From: Natronolimnohabitans innermongolicus JCM 12255
GTDB taxonomy: Archaea; Halobacteriota; Halobacteria; Halobacteriales; Natrialbaceae
Direction: 5' to 3'
Assembly: GCF_000337215.1 (NCBI RefSeq)
Contig: NZ_AOHZ01000035.1
Coordinates: forward strand, 1-37,385
Length of the DNA stretch: 37,385 nucleotides
Of the stretch, positions 1 to 7,717 are shown in pieces (the stretch's first letter is position 1; the number at the start of each line of letters is the position of its first letter). The notes under the pieces are model-generated. The model was not told the origin of the DNA. It ran no database searches and was given only the letters and a program-made list of their open reading frames with translations. Made by a program: the position numbers and the translations under genes.

Positions 1-117
1 AAAGTTACTGCGAAAACCAGGGAGAGAAGCGCTCAAACACGCTGTCAAAGCAACGCTGTGAAATCAACAAAGTGCTACACAAGAGCGTAGTGTTTTTTAA
101 AGCAGTGTTTTTAAAGT

Positions 118-1638
118 CTACACCGCCTCGTACTCCAAACTCACCTCACCCTCCAAGTACCGCACCCCTTTCTCAGTCACAACAAACTCATCACCAGACG
201 TTTGCTCAACCACATCTACCCGTTGTAAAACCCTGACACGGCTCTCCACATACCCTTCCTGATACGGCAACTCACTCGCCACAACTTCCAGTTCACAACC
301 ATCCTCTTCCCGGATCTTCCCCGCAATATACATGTCACCAATATCGTCCAAGGAACGGAGATCTTCAACAGAATGCATGGTTTGGAAGAACAACCAGATC
401 AGCTTCGCAGACAACAACTCATCATCATGGAAATCCGTTCTCCGTCCGTGGAGAATATCGTTGCGAGAAGGCCACACAAAACGGGTGTAGTACTGGCGGA
501 ACGGTTCAGGCAGGTCTTCCAAGTGCTGAGGGCTTCCCTCACCTTTTCCTACGACTTGGACACTGGTTAGATCGTCTATGTCTTCTGGCCAGATGCCGAT
601 TTCAACAGCGGTGTCAATGAACACTCCGTCAAGTTGTGAAAGCAGGGCAGGTATGGAAAGTGCGTACCGTCCTTCTTGGTGGGCGTCCAGTGCCTCATCG
701 ATGATCGGTTGTCTCCCGTTGTAGTCGTCGAAGGATCCGAGGTAGTCCTTGAACTCCTTGATATCCTCGTCGTCCCGAAGCTGTGCCGCCAGAAACTCCG
801 CTGCAGCCTCGTTCCCCTCCTCCTTGTAGACCCTGTACAATTGCATGAAGGAGTCGTGGCGGACATCTCGCAGCCATTTAAACTCGAAATCAGACTCTCT
901 GATCTCCTCGTACTGCTCTTGCAGCTGGATCAGAGGCTCGAGATTGGCGCTGAACAACGCGTTCAAACCTGCTATCTGCTCCTGGTACTGCTCCTGCATC
1001 GCCACGATTGGGGCGAGAGAGTGCGTTGCTAACGTGTTCGCAGCTTCCATCTCGGATGCGAACAGTGAGACTGTGGTCTGTGCTTGGGCAGCGATTTTCG
1101 GGCTGAGAATTGCAGCTATTTTGCTGACCTCTGGTTTGATGTCGAGGCTTTGAATCGCCTTGAGATTTGGGTCAGGCGGGTTGTCAGGGAGTTCTTGGTC
1201 TAACTCGACATCGTCTAAACTGGTTTCCCGGAGTCGGGAGCCAACGAACGCTCGTATGTCGTTTTGTATCTCTTCGATTGTCCGGTCGTACTCTTCGGCC
1301 AGATCGTCTTTGGAGTCTCCTTTGAAATAGTCTGTACCGATTTCTTCAGACCGTGATCCGATTTGTTCTCCACCTCCCTCGGTGTAGATCACAGTGTAGA
1401 GTGAGAGTAGTACTCGGGCTTCGTCGAGGTCTACGTTAAGAGCATCTGCTACCTGGTCAACTGTTTCACCAGGGGTGTCAGCAGTGGTGGATTCGAAGAC
1501 TTGACCGGCATCCCGTGCCTTTCTACACTTGTCGAACCGGATCAGTTCCAGGTTCTTCTCCCGTCGCTCCTGGAACATTTGTTTCAGTTCTTCTGCCGAG
1601 GTTACCTTCTGTTCTTCCGGTGGCTCGTCCTCGCTCAT
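118..1638 (-). CDS. HEPN-domain protein with terminal HTH-like segments (possible RNase effector)
   Basis: This 506-residue protein is not recognised as a named family. Around residues 320-420 there is a helical domain with the segment RNDILHG (392-398), which fits the R-x4-6-H signature of HEPN ribonucleases; the preceding helix (about 320-345) and the aromatic helix after the motif (about 407-422) fit that fold. Residues 58-88 look like a small helix-turn-helix, 180-250 is a long Gln/Glu-rich helix, possibly a coiled coil, and the last 60 residues resemble a winged helix. HEPN proteins commonly cut RNA in abortive-infection or toxin systems, so an effector role is inferred. No antitoxin-like partner is adjacent; the next item is a dead IS6 transposase. 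The ATG at 1638 is the only good start. The HEPN assignment rests on the motif and is moderate; substrate and trigger are unknown. Confidence 0.75.
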   Translation of the reverse strand: MSEDEPPEEQKVTSAEELKQMFQERREKNLELIRFDKCRKARDAGQVFESTTADTPGETVDQVADALNVDLDEARVLLSLYTVIYTEGGGEQIGSRSEEIGTDYFKGDSKDDLAEEYDRTIEEIQNDIRAFVGSRLRETSLDDVELDQELPDNPPDPNLKAIQSLDIKPEVSKIAAILSPKIAAQAQTTVSLFASEMEAANTLATHSLAPIVAMQEQYQEQIAGLNALFSANLEPLIQLQEQYEEIRESDFEFKWLRDVRHDSFMQLYRVYKEEGNEAAAEFLAAQLRDDEDIKEFKDYLGSFDDYNGRQPIIDEALDAHQEGRYALSIPALLSQLDGVFIDTAVEIGIWPEDIDDLTSVQVVGKGEGSPQHLEDLPEPFRQYYTRFVWPSRNDILHGRRTDFHDDELLSAKLIWLFFQTMHSVEDLRSLDDIGDMYIAGKIREEDGCELEVVASELPYQEGYVESRVRVLQRVDVVEQTSGDEFVVTEKGVRYLEGEVSLEYEAV

Positions 1639-1722
1639 TTTCTAATTCGTGTTTTTGCCTTTGCAGGGTACTTGACCTTACCATTCAGCCCTTATCCTAG
1701 TCGTTGGACGAGTCGGTGGTGT

Positions 1723-2340
1723 TCAGATAAGCTGATTCTATGCGAATCTGAACGCTCTGAGCCAGTCGTCGGCGGTTTTTGCTTCGGCGTTACTGAAACA
1801 GTTTGAAAACAAGGAAGTCTGTCGCTTTACCTCACCGAAGACACGTTCAACACTGTTCCGATTTTCATAGCGTCAGTATAGGAACTTGAGGCCGTGCCGA
1901 GAACAGGCATCTTTCAGCGAGTGCGGGCTATCGATGAGAAACACGGCGTCTGAAACGTCGTGTTTCTCGTGGAGTTCAGCAAAGAACGCGTGAGCTAGTA
2001 TGTTGTTAGTCGTCGGTTCAAGCTTTGTGTGGAGTAAGTCGCCCATTTCAGGATCGACAGCATCGTACAGCCCATACTGCTCGTCGTTGAGTCGGATCAC
2101 CGTCTCGTCGCCCGCAACGTGATTCGGGATCTTTCCGTTCTCGGGCTGTAGATCATCTTCATGTATCCAATTATGAACGGTAGATCGAGCCCATTTGATA
2201 CCAAATATCTCAAGAAGGGGAAAACAGTATTTGAAAGAGATAACCCAGAAAGGTGCAGCTGAATAAGTTGGGAATGACAAGCCAGAAGTATATACCTTGA
2301 TGCCAGAAGCTCTTGCTATGCCTTGAAGATCGTTTGCCAC
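1723..2340 (-). pseudogene. Decayed IS6-family (haloarchaeal ISH-type) transposase
   Basis: On the minus strand the reading frame has clear IS6-type DDE transposase sequence: a helix-turn-helix RARSTVHNW-like segment (here WARSTVHNWIHE), the first catalytic Asp in GDETVIRL, a DAVDPE motif, the second Asp in FLIDSPHS, and then the third acidic residue in NSVERVFGEVKR. The last part is reached only by reading through an in-frame TGA at 1873-1875, and a TAG at 1738-1740 replaces the usual Trp just before the NQLI end, with the natural stop at 1723-1725. All of this stays in one frame, so damage is by point mutation rather than frameshift. The N-terminal residues (2216-2340) match the family poorly. 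The element is therefore a non-functional remnant. I could not identify terminal inverted repeats with confidence. Confidence 0.85.
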
Positions 2341-2763
2341 ATTCAGATGTGGTTATTTTCCTAAGAGACGCCTAATTATATCTGGATTCTGTATACCAAT
2401 GTCGCCCCGTATTATCTACTAATACAAACCTCAAACCCAACTAAAATCGCATCAGATTCCCGAAATAGTAGTTTTAGAGGATTTCATCATTGGGATGTGC
2501 CTATGCACAGGATTTATGTAGATCGCGCGCCAACACCCTATCAACGCTGACAAAGGTCAGCCTGGTTGAGGAAGACAACATCGGAGAACTCGACCCACGA
2601 TCTGGTTGATGGCCTACCGTGGGTCGAAGGTGCAGCCCCAAATCACCCCTGCGTCGACCACCCGGATTGGGGGTCTGAGAAGGGATAGAGGGGCTTGTCA
2701 AGGTCTTAGGTGTACCTAGACAAGTAATTTTCCCTTCTCTTCAGGTGGCGGCAGGCTCGACAA
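2341..2763. other. Intergenic stretch with a 10-bp inverted repeat
   Basis: No convincing gene lies here; the only longer frame, on the minus strand, is Pro/Ser/Arg-rich and lacks haloarchaeal coding character. A perfect 10-bp inverted repeat, TCGACCCACG at 2590-2599 and its complement at 2618-2627, encloses 18 nt. Nearer the next gene a short dyad (TAGGT at 2707-2711 and ACCTA at 2714-2718) lies about 46 nt before the start codon. These could be an RNA hairpin, a terminator-like structure or an operator; nothing in the sequence decides between them. The AT-rich left part (2341-2470) probably belongs to the flank of the decayed IS6 element. Confidence 0.5.
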
Positions 2764-3333
2764 ATGAGCTCTACACCAGATTCCGACGATCGCAACGTTC
2801 GGTGGGTCGAACTGACTCACCAGAGACAGCAGCTGCTGATGGCCATTGCCGCAGTCAATGGTCACAGTGACTTCGAACGCCCCGAGCTTCGAGACGAGAT
2901 CAAGGCCTCTTCCCGCGTCGAGGAAGTCGTTGACGACAAGGCCCGAGTGCTGAAATCGCTCAACAGCACATCCTTGCTCAATCGTCTTGTGGAGGTCGGA
3001 TTCCTAAACAAGACGTTCCAAGGCGGATCCAGCCCCATCGTGCTCTTCTTAGAGTACGATGAGGACCGGGACGACCATGAGGTCGCACCCTTCGGTGATC
3101 TGAGCAGGTTCCACGACCTTGTCTTCCAAATTCTCGACCTCTACGGGCTCTCCGAGGCCGTACTGGGCGATGTCGACATGACCGACTTCAACGCGGTCAT
3201 CAGAGCGGTGAACCAGGCGGTCGGAAAGACCGTGCTCGTCATTGTCTCCGAACCGAGTACCTATCGGTTTGCAGATGACAGTGCCTACGAGACGGTCGCA
3301 GAGAAGGTCGAAGAAGCGCGCGAAGACAAGTAA
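2764..3333 (+). CDS. Conserved-looking haloarchaeal protein of unknown function
   Basis: This 189-residue acidic soluble protein has no signal peptide or membrane segment and is not recognised. Residues 15-75 form mostly charged helices (VELTHQRQQLLMAIAAVNG, then an Arg/Glu-rich stretch), and the segment NSTSLLNRLVEVGFLNK (67-83) looks like the recognition half of a winged helix, so a DNA-binding role is possible. The second half has a predicted alpha/beta pattern ending in KTVLVIVSEPSTYRF. Haloarchaeal codon choice and an ATG directly after a short intergenic dyad support it as real. It precedes the SWIM gene by 246 nt on the same strand and is probably a separate transcript because a T6 run follows its stop. 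Confidence 0.8.
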   Translation: MSSTPDSDDRNVRWVELTHQRQQLLMAIAAVNGHSDFERPELRDEIKASSRVEEVVDDKARVLKSLNSTSLLNRLVEVGFLNKTFQGGSSPIVLFLEYDEDRDDHEVAPFGDLSRFHDLVFQILDLYGLSEAVLGDVDMTDFNAVIRAVNQAVGKTVLVIVSEPSTYRFADDSAYETVAEKVEEAREDK

Positions 3334-3356
3334 CAGAACACCACACCGATCCACGA

Positions 3357-3362
3357 TTTTTT
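3357..3362 (+). terminator. Oligo-T terminator candidate
   Basis: A run of six T residues begins 24 nt after the stop of the unknown gene ending at 3333. Archaeal RNA polymerase terminates at such runs without needing a hairpin. No stable stem precedes it. Confidence 0.4.
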
Positions 3363-3579
3363 GTGACGACCAGCCTTGTGGCGATTACTATTCTGGATTG
3401 AAACTTTGTTCTGTCCAGGGAGTGAATGCTATTCCATTGTCCATAGCGTGACGTGGCCAGTACGGTGAAACAGTTTAATCGTCATCTCTGCATTTCGGGA
3501 GTGGATACCGCTATAGGAACCGTGCAGCTTTTTTTGCGCCTGAACGGCTGAGGCGCACATCAAACAGCCTCAGTCATCA

Positions 3580-4143
3580 ATGAGTATAGATCACTCCACC
3601 CAGAACGACCTGCATCAAGAACATCAATCGAATCACCAGTCAACGAGCAATCGGGATCGCAGTTACCCAGGCGACGTGGCCCACCTGAACGGCCACGAAC
3701 TCGTAGCAATCGACGAGTGGCTTCCCGGTACTGAGCCATCACCGTACGAGATCGACCTTACAGAGGGCTACGAATACCGTACACGCTACTGGCGCTGCAG
3801 GAAGTGTAGGCAAGAACGTAACCGTCGAGACGAATTCACCAGTCACTGTGATGACCCACAGCCACCGACTGCACTCGAAGCGGGCGGATACTCGATCGAC
3901 GAGCCACGGACCCGTCGCGCACTTACCGAAAACATGGATGTCCGATTCGGCCAACAAGGTCCTGTCTACGATGTTCTCAGTCAGAGTGGCGGCACCTACG
4001 TGGTCGACGTCGAGAAAGAGACGTGCGCCTGTCCTGATTTCGGACGGCGCCAGCCAAATGGTGGGTGCAAGCATCTCCGACGTGTCGACCTCGAGATCCA
4101 CACAGGACTCGTCCCAGCTCCAGACGGGACCTTCATTCGTTAA
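3580..4143 (+). CDS. SWIM zinc-finger domain protein
   Basis: The protein has 187 residues. The C-terminal half carries a SWIM zinc finger: Cys149-x-Cys151, eleven residues, then Cys163-x-His165, inside a beta-rich VYDVLSQSGGTYVVDVEK context. The N-terminal half has a partial zinc-ribbon pair at Cys73 and Cys76 (CRKC) with Cys90 downstream. SWIM domains bind DNA or protein, and are common in small proteins carried on haloarchaeal plasmids and islands; the specific role is unknown. A TFB paralogue follows 88 nt downstream on the same strand, so a link to transcription is possible but inferred. Just before the gene, TGCGCCT at 3535-3541 and its complement at 3551-3557 form a small dyad that might be an operator. 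Confidence 0.88.
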   Translation: MSIDHSTQNDLHQEHQSNHQSTSNRDRSYPGDVAHLNGHELVAIDEWLPGTEPSPYEIDLTEGYEYRTRYWRCRKCRQERNRRDEFTSHCDDPQPPTALEAGGYSIDEPRTRRALTENMDVRFGQQGPVYDVLSQSGGTYVVDVEKETCACPDFGRRQPNGGCKHLRRVDLEIHTGLVPAPDGTFIR

Positions 4144-4231
4144 CTGAGACTACTGGAAAGCTCACTCGAGACGGTTTATGGCCCCAAAAGGGGGTGACGG
4201 GGTTAACAGACAGTTGCCTCGTCGGAGCAAG

Positions 4232-5173
4232 ATGGCTACAAACGAGAGATTCAACAGTCACTTTACTCGAGAGACAGAGCAGACAAGGCGATCGACGACG
4301 TCATGCCCTGAGTGCGGTGGAAACCTACTCCCAGCGAACTACGAAACACGCTGTCGAGAGTGTGGCTTGATCGTCGGTGAAGACTTCCTCGACTACGGGC
4401 CGGAGTGGTTCGACTCACCCGAGAACTCGAGCCGGCGCCGAACAGGCACTCCGCTCACAGCAGGCCGACACGACCGTGGGCTGTCGACTGAGATCGGATG
4501 GAAGAAAGATGGGCAAGGGAACGCACTCCCTGGACGAAAACGTAGTCAACTCAACCGCCTTCGGCGGGAGCATCGCCGCAGTCGGTGGCGAACGAAGCGT
4601 GAACGAAATCTTGGATACAGTCTCGGTGAAGTCCGTCGAATCGTAAGTGCACTCGAGTTACCGGACTCATTGTGCGAACAGGCGTGTATGCTCTTTCGGC
4701 GTGCCCAAGGGGAGGACCTCTGTCAGGGACGGTCACTCGAGGGGGTTGCAGCAGCGAGCGTCTACGCAGTGTGTCGGTGCAACGGACTCGGCCGGGCCCT
4801 TGAGGAGATCAGTCAGCTGGCGACGTGCTCGCGGTCAGCCCTCGAGTGTGCGTACTCGGCGATGAACACCGAACTCGAACTTCCTACACCGATTCCACGG
4901 CCACAGAATTTCCTCCCGCGACTCGCAGCCACACTCGAGGTTCCAGACGAGATTCGACACCGAGCACTCGAGTTGGCAACGCTCGCAGAAGATGCTGGGA
5001 TTACAAGTGGACGTCGCCCTCGAGGATTCGCCGCAACCTGTCTATACCGAGCCAGCCATGAGTTCGGCTACGGGCTCTCACAGCAAGAGGTTGCAGACTG
5101 TGCAAATACGTCGACAGCGACGATTCGAGCACATCGTGACTGTTTGTTCGAGGTCCTCGAAGACCAGGGGTAG
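4232..5173 (+). CDS. Transcription initiation factor TFB paralogue
   Basis: This is an archaeal TFIIB homologue of 313 residues with the start set at the ATG at 4232; an upstream in-frame ATG at 4178 would add 18 unconserved residues. The N-terminal zinc ribbon is Cys25-x2-Cys28 and Cys41-x2-Cys44. The B-reader/linker signature follows (GTPLTAGRHDRGLSTEIG, residues 72-89), then two cyclin-fold repeats (about 125-215 and 220-310). TFB recruits RNA polymerase to TBP at the promoter; haloarchaea carry many TFBs that redirect transcription to gene subsets. Being between a SWIM protein and a double zinc-ribbon protein in an accessory region suggests a factor for element-borne or stress-responsive genes. 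It is shorter in the B-reader than housekeeping TFBs appear to be, which is worth an alignment. Confidence 0.92.
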   Translation: MATNERFNSHFTRETEQTRRSTTSCPECGGNLLPANYETRCRECGLIVGEDFLDYGPEWFDSPENSSRRRTGTPLTAGRHDRGLSTEIGWKKDGQGNALPGRKRSQLNRLRREHRRSRWRTKRERNLGYSLGEVRRIVSALELPDSLCEQACMLFRRAQGEDLCQGRSLEGVAAASVYAVCRCNGLGRALEEISQLATCSRSALECAYSAMNTELELPTPIPRPQNFLPRLAATLEVPDEIRHRALELATLAEDAGITSGRRPRGFAATCLYRASHEFGYGLSQQEVADCANTSTATIRAHRDCLFEVLEDQG

Positions 5174-5269
5174 TTACCCCACAGGGTTCAACTGGAAAAT
5201 GTCGTGGGGTAACTCGTACTGAAAGCTGGACAATCACTTCAGAGAAACGCCGATCGGTCCCGCCTCGAG

Positions 5270-5277
5270 TTTAAATA
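5270..5277 (+). promoter_or_regulatory. TATA box for the zinc-ribbon gene at 5307
   Basis: TTTAAATA matches the haloarchaeal TATA consensus. Its centre lies about 33 nt before the ATG, which predicts a transcription start near 5300 and a leader of only a few nucleotides. Confidence 0.7.
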
Positions 5278-5306
5278 GGAGAACGCGGCCTACGAAGAGT
5301 ACGACG

Positions 5307-6161
5307 ATGGATCAAAGAGAACTCGATCACCATGAACTTCGGCCGCTTGGAGAGGCACTATCCGGTGTAGATCCCGTCCTTGAAGAAAGACAAGACCGCA
5401 ATCTCCGTGCCAGGCGGATGAGGTATGGAAGCAGAGAAACCGAAGAGCGCGAACCGGAGTCAGACTGTCGCTCATGTGGTGCATCAATTCCATCGGACCA
5501 GACCAAATGCCAGTTCTGTCTGAGTGAGCATATCGAGCCGATCGACGAAGACGCGTCACGGTCTACTGAAGTACTCTTGAGCGTGGTTTTCATCGTCACA
5601 GACGCACGGTCATACTACGAGGCTGTGGCGAAAGGAACAGCCGCCTGCCGCCAACTTGTCACTGACGAGGGGCCAATCAATGGGTATCAACTCGTGTACG
5701 ACATCGACGATCCAGCACCACAGCTCGTCAAGCCCTGGACCTCACTGCCCTCAGCGGCTACACTAAATTCCGAACCCGGGCAACAGCTACTCAAGCGACT
5801 CGCCAACGTTAGCGGCGAGGATTCTATCAGATGGTCAACTGCCCATGGCAAGCCACCAATGCTTTACAACGAGTGGGGGCAATCGATCAACGACCTCGAG
5901 GACGTGCTTGGATTTGAAGAGAAAGCTCACCGATGGCTGGTTCCAGCACTTGCACTTCACGAGCAACTGCAGTCACAAGATGCTACCCAAGAAGAGCCGT
6001 GTCCACCAACCAAGAAACGACTCTTCTGTCATCGGTGCGACAAAGAGAGGGTGCATAGGTTTGATAGCCGTGAGTCCGTATCTGATCCATCCAAACTCAG
6101 GACACCGATTTGGAACTGTAGTCGGTGCGAAACGCCACGATACGGGCCTGATCCAGAGTGA
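5307..6161 (+). CDS. Double zinc-ribbon protein, haloarchaeal accessory family
   Basis: The protein has 284 residues and two probable zinc ribbons: Cys54-x2-Cys57 with Cys68-x2-Cys71 near the N terminus, and Cys241-x2-Cys244 with Cys271-x2-Cys274 at the C terminus. Between them is an acidic alpha/beta region (about 85-225) with no catalytic motif that I recognise. There is no signal peptide or membrane segment. The ribbons suggest binding to nucleic acid or to the transcription apparatus. It is co-directional with the SWIM and TFB genes but has its own TATA box at 5270-5277, so it need not share their transcript. Oligo-T runs follow the stop. Function is unknown; the gene call is secure. Confidence 0.82.
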   Translation: MDQRELDHHELRPLGEALSGVDPVLEERQDRNLRARRMRYGSRETEEREPESDCRSCGASIPSDQTKCQFCLSEHIEPIDEDASRSTEVLLSVVFIVTDARSYYEAVAKGTAACRQLVTDEGPINGYQLVYDIDDPAPQLVKPWTSLPSAATLNSEPGQQLLKRLANVSGEDSIRWSTAHGKPPMLYNEWGQSINDLEDVLGFEEKAHRWLVPALALHEQLQSQDATQEEPCPPTKKRLFCHRCDKERVHRFDSRESVSDPSKLRTPIWNCSRCETPRYGPDPE

Positions 6162-6165
6162 AGAC

Positions 6166-6171
6166 TTTTTT
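6166..6171 (+). terminator. Oligo-T terminator, with further T runs to 6230
   Basis: A T6 run starts 5 nt after the stop at 6161, and two T5 runs follow at about 6217-6221 and 6226-6230. Together they form a plausible archaeal terminator ahead of the convergent gene ending at 6260. Confidence 0.5.
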
Positions 6172-6259
6172 GAAAAGGTGCTCCACACGCAGGAGTATCC
6201 ATATGATTTGTAAATTCGAATTTTTAGATTTTTAGAACAGAGGGAACGGTTTCTACTGC

Positions 6260-6988
6260 TTAGATAAGTTCTTCGTCGAGGACGCGCTTAATCACCTTCG
6301 TCTTCGATTGCTTTTCAACCTCCTCCTCAAGATTGTCCGACAGTTCGAAACAGTCACTTAGCGTTCTATCCGAGTCCTGTGCGATTTCACCCCACCACTC
6401 ATCTTCGTCATCCGCCAGCACGAAGAGGAAGGTCTGTGCCCGGTCTTTCTCTGTTTCCTCGTCGATCAGCCTGTTGTACTTGTAGATCTGGCCGAGAACC
6501 TTATTCTTCGATAAATTCCCAGCGATCTTCGACTCGATTAACCAACACCTGCTAGAAGGGACGTGTTCGATATACAGGTCAAATCGCGTCCGAGTATGGT
6601 CGTGGATGCGGTGCTCGCGGTACACTTTGTAGTCATTACCAAACTCGTTTCGCAATGCTCCGTACATCTGCATTGAGACCATGACTTCGCGAGGCCGTTC
6701 GTCACCACAGACCGGAGTATCCTTGAGGATATGCTTGATCCGTGTCTCTGGTAGATACGGACTTTCGCGAAAGATCTCGTCATGGATCTGCCGGACGATC
6801 TCTTCAAATGTGTAATCACCGTCCTCGACCGACTTTTTCGCCGAATTTCGGATCCGCTTGGAGAACCCCGTTTTCGCTTTCTCCGGTGGCTGTACCTCAC
6901 ACCAATCACACCGACGTCGGATCGCACGTAACTCGCTTTTATCAAGGGTGTCAAGAACCCGGTACAGTCCGTGCCATGGACTCGCCAT
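6260..6988 (-). CDS. Predicted PD-(D/E)XK nuclease-family protein
   Basis: With the ATG at 6988 the protein has 242 residues; the frame opens 36 codons earlier, but that part is Trp/Cys/Tyr-rich and unlike haloarchaeal protein. The core fits a restriction-endonuclease-like fold: Glu125 in a helix (VYREHRI), Asp137 in RFDLYIE, then a strand with Glu152-Ser-Lys154 (WLIESKI), followed by a helix containing Gln167 (GQIYKY). That is the order Asp, Glu-x-Lys, Gln expected of active PD-(D/E)XK nucleases. Residues 1-100 are helical and basic and carry Cys27/Cys30 (CDWC). It stands alone between a zinc-ribbon gene and a RelE-like toxin, in a defence-rich region, so DNA cleavage in defence or repair is the likely role. 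Substrate is unknown. Confidence 0.72.
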   Translation of the reverse strand: MASPWHGLYRVLDTLDKSELRAIRRRCDWCEVQPPEKAKTGFSKRIRNSAKKSVEDGDYTFEEIVRQIHDEIFRESPYLPETRIKHILKDTPVCGDERPREVMVSMQMYGALRNEFGNDYKVYREHRIHDHTRTRFDLYIEHVPSSRCWLIESKIAGNLSKNKVLGQIYKYNRLIDEETEKDRAQTFLFVLADDEDEWWGEIAQDSDRTLSDCFELSDNLEEEVEKQSKTKVIKRVLDEELI

Positions 6989-7228
6989 ACGACTCCAGAC
7001 CTCAGCGCAGTGATATAGCTTTGTGGGAATTGCCTGGCTCCAGCAGTAAACACACCAGTAACTGAGCGAATATATTTTCCGTCCCTTAATCCACATATGT
7101 TAGCAAACCGATCCCCACTGTCCTACACAGGAAAATGAGGTTCACGATGATCGAAAATTATTTATCTCTTCCTTGTTTCTGTAGGGTCACCGAGTAGGCC
7201 ATACCCAAAAACCAAATTTGCTTGCCCA

Positions 7229-7295
7229 GCAGAGACTACCAGTCTCTGCCACTGTAGCGTCCACGGGGGACAGTCTGTCTCTCGTGGGCGTTACA
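7229..7295 (+). other. Tandem-hairpin leader before the RelE-like toxin gene
   Basis: Two adjacent inverted repeats end 9 nt before the toxin ATG. The first has perfect 9-nt arms (GCAGAGACT at 7229-7237, complement at 7241-7249) around a 3-nt loop. The second has 21-nt arms, 7253-7273 and 7275-7295; 17 positions are Watson-Crick pairs and the other four are all G-U pairs if read as plus-strand RNA, so the whole arm can pair in RNA. The innermost pairs must open to form a loop. A TATA-like TTATTTAT at about 7157-7166 could start a transcript that includes both stems. This may be a structured 5' leader or a small transposable-element end; no ribosome-binding site lies between it and the ATG. 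Confidence 0.6.
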
Positions 7296-7304
7296 AAGCA
7301 AATC

Positions 7305-7574
7305 ATGGCCTACGAAATCGCGTTCACTGGTTCTATCGAGGAGGCGTTTGACGGGCTTGAAGCGGATGAGCGGAGCTACATCCAGAAGAAGCTGGATCAG
7401 ATTGCTTCATCGGAATTTCGCCATCCGTCGCAGTGGGATTTCAAGCCGCTGAAAGGGCGTGGTGAGGGTCGGTTCCGTATCGGGAACGGTCTCCGGGTCG
7501 GTGCAAATATCGATGATGAAGAGAACACGATCCGTGTGTACTGGGCGGATCGACGCGAGAATTTGTACCGGTAG
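7305..7574 (+). CDS. RelE/ParE-superfamily toxin-like protein
   Basis: The protein has 89 residues with the start at 7305; an open frame continues 29 codons upstream but runs through the hairpin leader and is unlikely to be protein. It shows the compact RelE/ParE pattern: an N-terminal strand (YEIAFT), two helices (FDGLEADERSYIQKKLDQIA), then strands with basic residues (FKPLKGRGEGRFRIGNGLRVG) and a final strand ending RVYWADRRENLYR. RelE toxins cleave mRNA in the ribosome and ParE toxins inhibit gyrase; which applies cannot be told. No antitoxin gene is evident either immediately upstream or in the 143 nt downstream, so it may be solitary, or controlled by the unusual leader RNA. Confidence 0.8.
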   Translation: MAYEIAFTGSIEEAFDGLEADERSYIQKKLDQIASSEFRHPSQWDFKPLKGRGEGRFRIGNGLRVGANIDDEENTIRVYWADRRENLYR

Positions 7575-7717
7575 TCGGCCGGTAGGTCGTTTCGGTTGAT
7601 GCAGGTGTCGTGAAGTCCGCACCGTGAGAACGGTCTCAGTCCACGAGCTTACCGGTCCAGTCCTGTAAACCCAGATACTCACTATTCATATCCATTGCTT
7701 GTGAAAACCCGAGAATA

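Noticed and set aside
1873-2340. IS6 frame as an intact small transposase
   Set aside because: The third catalytic residue lies beyond an in-frame TGA, and a second stop follows, so it cannot make an active enzyme.
2501-2701. 66-codon minus-strand frame upstream of the unknown gene
   Set aside because: Low-complexity Ser/Pro/Arg composition, contains the inverted repeat and has no ribosome-binding site or TATA box.
6989-7096. N-terminal extension of the PD-(D/E)XK protein
   Set aside because: Trp/Cys/Tyr-rich residues unlike haloarchaeal proteins; the ATG at 6988 begins sequence with normal composition.
7218-7304. N-terminal extension of the RelE/ParE-like toxin
   Set aside because: The 29 codons run through the hairpin leader, and the toxin fold starts at the MAYEIAF segment at 7305.
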